Below, piece after piece: positions 58,261-64,000 of a DNA stretch of 64,000 bases. Origin of the DNA: Ruminiclostridium herbifermentans (lineage in GTDB: Bacteria > Bacillota > Clostridia > Acetivibrionales > DSM-1351); NCBI RefSeq assembly GCF_005473905.2, contig NZ_CP061336.1:3464501-3528500 (forward strand), in the 5' to 3' direction. Both the position numbers and the translations under genes were made by a program. The notes under the pieces were generated by a model that ran no database searches, was not told the DNA's origin, and saw only the letters and a program-made list of their open reading frames with translations. Within the stretch, counting starts at the first letter, position 1. Every line of letters begins with the position of its first letter.

Positions 58261-59070
58261 ATGAAAGAAAAGATATATGAATCAGAACGAGGAAATGTAC
58301 ATTATTGGGTAACAAATGACAACTCAAATGACATGCCATGGATAGTCTTTCTTCCAGGCTTGACCGCTGGTCATAATTTGTTTGACAAGCAAATAGAGTA
58401 CTTTCGCACCAAATATAATTGCCTGGTATGGGATGCACCGGCTCATGGCAAATCACGTCCATACGCAATGGATTTTACGTTGGATGAAGTAGCAAAAGTC
58501 TTGCATGAAATTATTCAGTTAGAACAAATTGAAATGCCAGTTATAATTGGACAATCCTATGGAGCATATGTCACTCAAGCATATCTTTCATTGTATTCAG
58601 AACCTATACGGGGATTTGTATCAATTGATTCATGCCCATTGCAAAAGAAATATTATTCAAAATGGATTCTCTGGTGGCTAAAACATACAGAAGGAATGTA
58701 TCGCAGCATTCCGTGGAAACTGCTTATTAAATGGAGTCTTGTTGGATTAGTCACAAGCAGCTATGGTCGCCAAAATTACAAGAATGATATAGAAGCTTAT
58801 CAAAAGAAGTATTTTTGCAAATTAGCAGGACGAGGCTTTTACACAGTGGCAGAGGCAATTGAGCTTGACCGCCCTTACCCTATTTCTTGCCCAATCCTTC
58901 TTCTTTGTGGTGAAAAGGATGCTGCTGGCTTTACAAAAAGCTATAATAAGAAATGGAGTAAAGGTGAAGGCTACCAACTAATAATGGTTCCAAACGCTGG
59001 TCATAATTCAAACGCAGATAATCCAGATTTCGTAAATAGCGCAATTGACACTTTCCTACAAAAACTGTAG
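58261..59070 (+). CDS. Alpha/beta hydrolase
   Basis: A 269-aa alpha/beta-fold hydrolase. The oxyanion region LPGLTAGHNL, the nucleophile elbow GQSYG (Ser), an acid in LLCGEKDAAG and the catalytic His in PNAGHNSN are in the expected order. It is similar to small esterase or MhpC-like proteins; the substrate is unknown. ATG 58261 lies 9 bases after GGAG; an earlier ATG at 58252 and a TTG at 58246 are less likely. Confidence 0.9.
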   Translation: MKEKIYESERGNVHYWVTNDNSNDMPWIVFLPGLTAGHNLFDKQIEYFRTKYNCLVWDAPAHGKSRPYAMDFTLDEVAKVLHEIIQLEQIEMPVIIGQSYGAYVTQAYLSLYSEPIRGFVSIDSCPLQKKYYSKWILWWLKHTEGMYRSIPWKLLIKWSLVGLVTSSYGRQNYKNDIEAYQKKYFCKLAGRGFYTVAEAIELDRPYPISCPILLLCGEKDAAGFTKSYNKKWSKGEGYQLIMVPNAGHNSNADNPDFVNSAIDTFLQKL

Positions 59071-59317
59071 CACATCAAAATGTTAAATAACAAACTCTTA
59101 TCCAAAGAAGATTATTTTCACTGATTCATACGTATTTTTTTACAGCGGTGAGTGCGGAAAATAAGTTGTACCCTATCGTGCTCTGAAAGGAGTAATTATA
59201 GTGTATTCAAAAATCAAATGAATCAACAATCTTTAAATCTGAACTCCATTTCCGCTTTGATTCAAAGCAATAATGTCAGTCTTATTAATATGTCAGTCTT
59301 TTTACAATTAACTCATT

Positions 59318-59866
59318 CTATTTAAACTGTAACTGTACAAGACTTTCAAAGCACGAAATGAATTCTTGCTCCACACTAATGAAATCTCGCTGTGAGAAAT
59401 CATGCGCCATAGCCATTTGGGGTATTGAGGTCGTAACTTGCACATCCATTAATTCCTTAAACTCGCAATAAAGTAATGCATCATCCACCTCTGATATTTG
59501 CATTTTCTCAGCCTCAGTTAAATCACCAAGCCCAAACCTATCATATATCACTCGCTGCAGCTTTGCTTCAATATTAAAATACGCTGACAAATTCTTTTTA
59601 ACAGGTCTTGTCAAATCGGAAATATAACTTTCGCTTGCATCATGCAGCAAACACCCAAGCTGCACCCTCTGAGAATATCCCCTCTGCTTGGCCTCCTTAC
59701 AGCAGCTGATACAATGCTGCGCTACTGAATAGAAATGCTTAAAATGCCCATTAGCTCTGGTCATTAGCGACAGCGCATGTGCTATGTCTATAATGTTTAT
59801 GTCCTCTTTTACTGGCTCAAGTGGATAAAATTTAGTTTTTGAATATGTTAGAATGTAGTCTGACAT
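59318..59866 (-). CDS. HD-domain phosphohydrolase
   Basis: A 182-aa HD-superfamily protein. The metal ligands appear as HFYSVAQH and LLHDASESY, then a conserved Asp (SEVDDALLYCE). It resembles YfbR-like nucleotidase/phosphohydrolases. TTG/ATG choice is clear: the ATG follows AGGAG. It is probably a nucleotide 5'-phosphatase; this is from family resemblance only. Confidence 0.85.
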   Translation of the reverse strand: MSDYILTYSKTKFYPLEPVKEDINIIDIAHALSLMTRANGHFKHFYSVAQHCISCCKEAKQRGYSQRVQLGCLLHDASESYISDLTRPVKKNLSAYFNIEAKLQRVIYDRFGLGDLTEAEKMQISEVDDALLYCEFKELMDVQVTTSIPQMAMAHDFSQRDFISVEQEFISCFESLVQLQFK

Positions 59867-60040
59867 GGGGGCTCCTGTTTATTATTTATTTACTATGCTG
59901 TAATCTATGGTAAGTATATCACTAAATATTATTATGTACAGCAATTAATTTATTATAGTAATTTTTAAGTAATATTCTTAAGTTTTATACATAAGTAATG
60001 ATTTTTATTGAGTTTTAGTTCTTGTATCTTTATTATACTT

Positions 60041-61414
60041 CTAAAAGTATAACTTCGAATTTTCTATAACTTTATATAGAATTTGTAATGGTGGCTCATA
60101 TAACATATGGCTTATTTCTTCGTAACACTTCTTATTAATGTTTCTTGTTATATCATCATCACCATGTGCAATTCCATTTCGAATATCAACCAACTTATAA
60201 TTTCTTTCACCTATTTTATGAGTATAAAGTATTTTGCATATTTCTATAAATCCATTTCTCTTATCTCCTAGAAACATGTCAAAAGCATTTATCAAGTTAC
60301 TTGCTTTCTTCGCATTCTCATTAGCTACATATATTCCAATAAAAGGTATATTTCCTAATGTTGGATAAACATTTTTCTTTTTTATTAAAGACTCATGTGT
60401 TTTTTTTATTTTTTTGTTTTTACATATAGGTATATCTACGTTCTTATATTCTTGACTATTATAAAATGGTTCAAAAATATGTCTAACAAATTCATGTTCA
60501 AGGCTTCTTATCATTGGAAAAATAGCCAAATCAAATGATTTAAATTTTTCAAAAATTGAAATGGATAACTTAATATCTTTTCTGCTGTTTTCATCAATGT
60601 CATTCCACAACTTTTCAAACTTTTTGACCTTATCACTCATCTTACCATCTTGTGGAGATAAGCAATATACTCTATATGCTATTTCTTCAATTCTTTCAAA
60701 ATCTGTTTTTTGATTGTTTCCTTGTAATTCTTTTATTTGTTCTCGTAACAATTGAATACCTTCATTGAGTTGCCTCTTTTCATCTATTAGTAATTCATGT
60801 TCTTTTTTTAATGTATTAAAACTATCAATAATCGCATTTATTTTCTCATCATCAAAATTAATAACACTCTCTTTTACATAATTAATAATATCATTATTCT
60901 TTTCAATACTATTTCTAATAGTAAAGGCAATTAGTAATTCAGAATAAATATCTGCCAAATCAGATTTCAATTTTTCATCCTTTACTGAATGGTTCCTTTT
61001 ACAAGCACTTACTGCATAGCAAGCCCATTTATACATAATAGGATCATTTTCTCCATTATTACAAAACCAATGAATGCCTTGTGCTTTATACACTGTAGAT
61101 ATTATATCGTACCATCCTAACTCATAAATATTTACAATCAAATCTTCAAATGTCCAAATATAATTTATATCAACCGTAAATTCTTCTGTTAACATGGTTG
61201 TGGCAAGAGACTGTAATTTTGTAAATGCGTATAACTCAATCAATGGATACTTACGTTTATATTGATTTGCAACCTTACCTATGGTTTTATTATATTCATC
61301 GAAAAAACTTTCATTTAATAATTTATTACATTTTTCTTCATCAAAATCCATCCATGCATCATTTTCTTCTGGATCAATAGAACTAACAATTGTTTCAACA
61401 ATAAATTTATACAT
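60041..61414 (-). CDS. Unknown 457-aa protein with coiled coil
   Basis: Largely helical. A coiled coil is evident at about residues 190-240 (KKEHELLIDEKRQLNEGIQLL, ends KKEHELLIDE and LNEGIQLL). The C-terminus has RNGIAHGDDDI, a His-containing pattern seen in HEPN-like or Abi-type helical domains (compare RxxxxH). No signal peptide. It starts 2 bases after the stop of the upstream 79-aa gene, so they are coupled. The function is unknown; the context suggests a DNA-associated or defence locus. Confidence 0.65.
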   Translation of the reverse strand: MYKFIVETIVSSIDPEENDAWMDFDEEKCNKLLNESFFDEYNKTIGKVANQYKRKYPLIELYAFTKLQSLATTMLTEEFTVDINYIWTFEDLIVNIYELGWYDIISTVYKAQGIHWFCNNGENDPIMYKWACYAVSACKRNHSVKDEKLKSDLADIYSELLIAFTIRNSIEKNNDIINYVKESVINFDDEKINAIIDSFNTLKKEHELLIDEKRQLNEGIQLLREQIKELQGNNQKTDFERIEEIAYRVYCLSPQDGKMSDKVKKFEKLWNDIDENSRKDIKLSISIFEKFKSFDLAIFPMIRSLEHEFVRHIFEPFYNSQEYKNVDIPICKNKKIKKTHESLIKKKNVYPTLGNIPFIGIYVANENAKKASNLINAFDMFLGDKRNGFIEICKILYTHKIGERNYKLVDIRNGIAHGDDDITRNINKKCYEEISHMLYEPPLQILYKVIENSKLYF

Positions 61415-61416
61415 AT

Positions 61417-61656
61417 CTAATGTTTAATTAATTTAGGGTATTTTCTCTCACCAGAATAATTTTGGGCAAAATATGATAGTTCATTTAAATCATGAAAATC
61501 TGATAACTTATAATAGTACTCCACTAACTCTAATAGATTCAAAAATGGATTAAATATAGTATAATGTTCCTGATACTTAAGTTCAAAATTATTTCCATCT
61601 GAGACTTGAGGAACCATTATAGTTATATCTTTTCTTCTAGAAACTTTTGTAGCCAT
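61417..61656 (-). CDS. Small protein of unknown function (79 aa)
   Basis: Begins MATKVSRRKDITIMVPQ and contains HYTIFNPFLNLLELVEYYYK, soluble with a hydrophobic core. GGAGGGG precedes the ATG, and the next gene starts directly after its stop. No family recognised. It is probably the partner of the 457-aa protein. Confidence 0.7.
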   Translation of the reverse strand: MATKVSRRKDITIMVPQVSDGNNFELKYQEHYTIFNPFLNLLELVEYYYKLSDFHDLNELSYFAQNYSGERKYPKLIKH

Positions 61657-61719
61657 TTTCCCCTCCTTTTATCTTTATTAATTAAACCGAAAAAATATAT
61701 AAATGTTAAAAATTACACA

Positions 61720-62301
61720 CTATTCTTTTTTACACAACACATTCACCCAATACTCATTTTCTCTATCAGGGCGAACATCTTGAGTTTTCCATATTTTTAA
61801 TATTTTTAAATCTCTTTGCATTTCAATAAGGCTTTTCAATGATTCTTCATTGTAGGAGTTAAACAGTCTGCCATCTCTGACTATTTCTCCTTCTCCATAT
61901 TTAAATGAAGCATAGAAAATTCCATTTAACTTTAGGCTATTTGCTATTCTTTTTATTACATCTTTAATTTCACTTTTGCTGACATGCAAGAGAGAGGCAC
62001 ATGCCCAAACTCCGTCAAATTCATCATTAAAATTCATTTCTTGAAACTTCATTTTAACTGTTTTCTGCCCTGTTAACTCCGAACTGAGTCTTACCATTTC
62101 ATCAGATGCATCAATTGAGACTACTGAAAAGCCTTTTCCTAAAAAAAACAGGCTATCTCTGCCAGAGCCACAGCCAGCATCAAGTAATTTTCCATTTGGT
62201 TCAATATATTTTAAAAATTCAATATAAGTTTCTGTCATATCCGCAGATACTGTACTTTCAAAGAACTCTTTAGAATTCTTATTGTAAAAATCTATACTCA
62301 T
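61720..62301 (-). CDS. Class I SAM-dependent methyltransferase
   Basis: A 193-aa Rossmann methyltransferase. The SAM-binding loop LLDAGCGSGRDSLFFL lies near residue 39, the acidic VVSIDAS ends strand 2 and VWACASLLHVSKSE is motif IV-like. The target is unknown. It resembles the TehB/UbiE-type small methyltransferases that often follow DUF3427 helicase genes. It starts 12 bases after the helicase stop, so it belongs to the same transcript. Confidence 0.9.
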   Translation of the reverse strand: MSIDFYNKNSKEFFESTVSADMTETYIEFLKYIEPNGKLLDAGCGSGRDSLFFLGKGFSVVSIDASDEMVRLSSELTGQKTVKMKFQEMNFNDEFDGVWACASLLHVSKSEIKDVIKRIANSLKLNGIFYASFKYGEGEIVRDGRLFNSYNEESLKSLIEMQRDLKILKIWKTQDVRPDRENEYWVNVLCKKE

Positions 62302-62313
62302 TTTTATTTCCTT

Positions 62314-64000
62314 CTATTCTTCAATTTTCTTATATAGTTTGGCATGTTTGTTTCTCAATTTATAATCAAGTATATCACTAAAATGCTTTGCTAATAAACT
62401 GCTATTAAATTTTAGTATTTCATCAGATATATAAAACTCTTTGTTAATTTCATCATAACTAAAATAATTGGAACTCTTGTTTATATGATATATTGGCATT
62501 TGTATAGCTTTTCTCCTATAATCCTCAATTGTCCTGTTCATATAGTCTTTACTTCCTTTATCTTGCATATCTACAGAATACCTTGGATTCTGATAAAAAG
62601 CTTTCATACTTATTGCCACTTCATCTGCACTTACCTTTTTACAAAGTTTTTCTCCTTTTATAAATGTTCTTAATGTAGGAATCTTATAGAGCTTGTCCAT
62701 TTTCATAGTCTCAATTTCATAGAAGAGTCCTTCTACATCTGTACCTATCCACGATTTTTCCTCATCATTTAGTTCCCCAAGTTGAGCCAACAAGCCAAGA
62801 TATCCTTTTTTCAGCTTAATGAACTCCTCAGCTTTAATATCTGACCCCTCAAATATATCTGTCCTTGTAGGTCGCTTTCCAAGCGCTTCTTTTAATCTAT
62901 AATACTCATTTCCAATTCTTACCGATAGCTTTTCTCTCTTTTTAAGTTCTTCAAAAAGATCAATCAGCTTTAAGTCAAACTGAACATTACAGCCCTCTGG
63001 ATATTCTACATTAACAAATGAGCAATATTTTCTGCACATTGGATTTTTACCGCTTAATAATATTGGTAGAATATATGCACGTTTATAGTTTCCTATAAAA
63101 TCAAGTACTGTAACACAGCTTTTACCGGGAAATTTTCTCAAGCCTCTTCCCAACTGTTGAATAAAGACTGTATAGGATTCAGTTGGTCTTAAGAATAAAA
63201 CAGAATCAATCTCTGGAATGTCTACACCTTCGTTAAAAATATCAACAACAAATATTACTTGAATTTCTCCACTCTTTAACAATTCAACAGCCTTTTCTCT
63301 TTGCTCTTTATACTCTCCATCACCCGTATGTACTGTAACAGCCTTAATTCCAGATTTGTTAAATTCGCTTGCCATAAAGTTTGCATGATTGGCCGAGCAA
63401 CAAAAAGCTACAGTTTTATTTAAATTAAACATCTTGTAATATTTAAATACCAAATCAGCTCGTTTCCCAACTGACAATGCTTTTTCAAGCTCTTTTTCGT
63501 TATATATGCCATTTTTGAAGTCTATTTTACTGTAATCAGTATCATCATAGACACCATAATATTTAAACGGCACAAGATAGTCTCTTTCTATAGCTTCTTT
63601 TAAATTAATCTCATAAACAAGATTATCATCACAGTATTCAAATATATCCTTATTATCCATTCTGAATGGTGTTGCCGTAAGTCCAAGTAAAAACTTAGGT
63701 TTGAAATAGTCTACAATACACCTATAAGTATTAGCAGCTACATGATGGAATTCATCAATTATAATATAATCAAAATCATCAGGCTTAAAATATGTTTCAT
63801 TGAGATAGTTATCTTTGCCAAGAGTTTGTACGCTAGCAAAAATAACGTCAGCATCTTTGTTTATATTTGATGCCTTAAAAAAGCCTAAGCTTTTGTCTGG
63901 CATAACATTTTCAAAGCTTTTGCAGGCTTGAATTAAAATTTCTTCTCTATGCGCTACAAATAAGATTCTATTGAATTTTTGACTATCAAAAGCTGCAAGA
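62314..64000 (-). CDS. DEAD/DEAH (DUF3427-type) helicase, 5' part outside the window
   Basis: The frame is open to base 64000 and reads FNRILFVAHREEILIQA just inside the edge, helicase motif Ia, so the Met at 63903 is internal. Motif II is IIDEFHHVAA, motif III LTATPFR, and motifs V-VI FNEGVDIP and QQLGRGLRKFPGK. The C-terminal 250 residues fit DUF3427. Full members usually carry an N-terminal phospholipase-D-like nuclease, Walker A and then this part; those would lie outside. It acts on nucleic acids, possibly in defence or repair. Confidence 0.93.
   Translation of the reverse strand, partial: LAAFDSQKFNRILFVAHREEILIQACKSFENVMPDKSLGFFKASNINKDADVIFASVQTLGKDNYLNETYFKPDDFDYIIIDEFHHVAANTYRCIVDYFKPKFLLGLTATPFRMDNKDIFEYCDDNLVYEINLKEAIERDYLVPFKYYGVYDDTDYSKIDFKNGIYNEKELEKALSVGKRADLVFKYYKMFNLNKTVAFCCSANHANFMASEFNKSGIKAVTVHTGDGEYKEQREKAVELLKSGEIQVIFVVDIFNEGVDIPEIDSVLFLRPTESYTVFIQQLGRGLRKFPGKSCVTVLDFIGNYKRAYILPILLSGKNPMCRKYCSFVNVEYPEGCNVQFDLKLIDLFEELKKREKLSVRIGNEYYRLKEALGKRPTRTDIFEGSDIKAEEFIKLKKGYLGLLAQLGELNDEEKSWIGTDVEGLFYEIETMKMDKLYKIPTLRTFIKGEKLCKKVSADEVAISMKAFYQNPRYSVDMQDKGSKDYMNRTIEDYRRKAIQMPIYHINKSSNYFSYDEINKEFYISDEILKFNSSLLAKHFSDILDYKLRNKHAKLYKKIEE

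Noticed and set aside
59190..59222. Tiny plus-strand ORF after AAAGGAG at about 59195
   Set aside because: Only six codons before a stop and no gene following it; not enough to call.

Overview
The window is AT-rich (very low G+C) DNA with GGAGG-type ribosome binding sites, frequent TTG/GTG starts, rho-independent terminators and typical anaerobic Firmicutes gene content: an FeFe-hydrogenase-like protein, DUF1540, a YesMN-type two-component system and a T-box. It is most likely chromosomal DNA of a Clostridia member, probably Lachnospiraceae-like; the species cannot be read from the sequence. No tRNA, rRNA, CRISPR array or intact transposase gene was seen.

Layout. 1-9.5 kb: a 172-bp tandem array, uppP behind a candidate SD-switch leader, a decayed RloB-like gene, an orphan BtrH/C39-like protein, a WG-repeat exported protein, an SDR dehydrogenase, small proteins and a DNA methyltransferase (ogt). 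9.7-18.6 kb: a sugar-uptake regulon with a response regulator, sensor kinase and kinase-linked solute-binding lipoprotein beside an ABC importer whose own binding protein is a close paralogue. No importer ATPase is encoded here. 19.4-24.6 kb: polyamine genes for carboxy(nor)spermidine decarboxylase, its synthase and arginine decarboxylase, pointing to spermidine made by the carboxyspermidine route. 25.2-26.8 kb: an FeFe-hydrogenase-like protein and DUF1540. 26.9-34.6 kb: a seven-gene minus-strand locus (ndh2, dmkB, dmkA, eetA, eetB, pplA-like, apbE) matching the flavin-based extracellular electron transfer locus known from Listeria.

35.3-41.8 kb holds a Ca2+-type P-ATPase with a duplicated leader, a zinc-ribbon protein and exported lipoproteins. 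41.8-44.5 kb is a patch of broken genes: a matrixin protease, a zeta-toxin-like kinase with its partner, and a truncated ASCH partner; most are broken by single-base lesions. 44.8-48 kb holds a sugar-isomerase/acyl-CoA-ligase fusion preceded by a T-box with a leucine (CTC) specifier. 48-59.9 kb holds a VOC protein, metallophosphoesterase, DEAD-box helicase, MacB/FtsX-type ABC transporter, P-loop kinase, alpha/beta hydrolase and HD phosphohydrolase. 60-64 kb is a minus-strand set of a DUF3427-type helicase (cut by the window edge), a methyltransferase and two unknown proteins, possibly a defence or DNA-maintenance island.

Two families of long imperfect inverted repeats are scattered between genes: about 250-300 bp with five copies, and about 350 bp with two copies. 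They explain several otherwise empty intergenic stretches.
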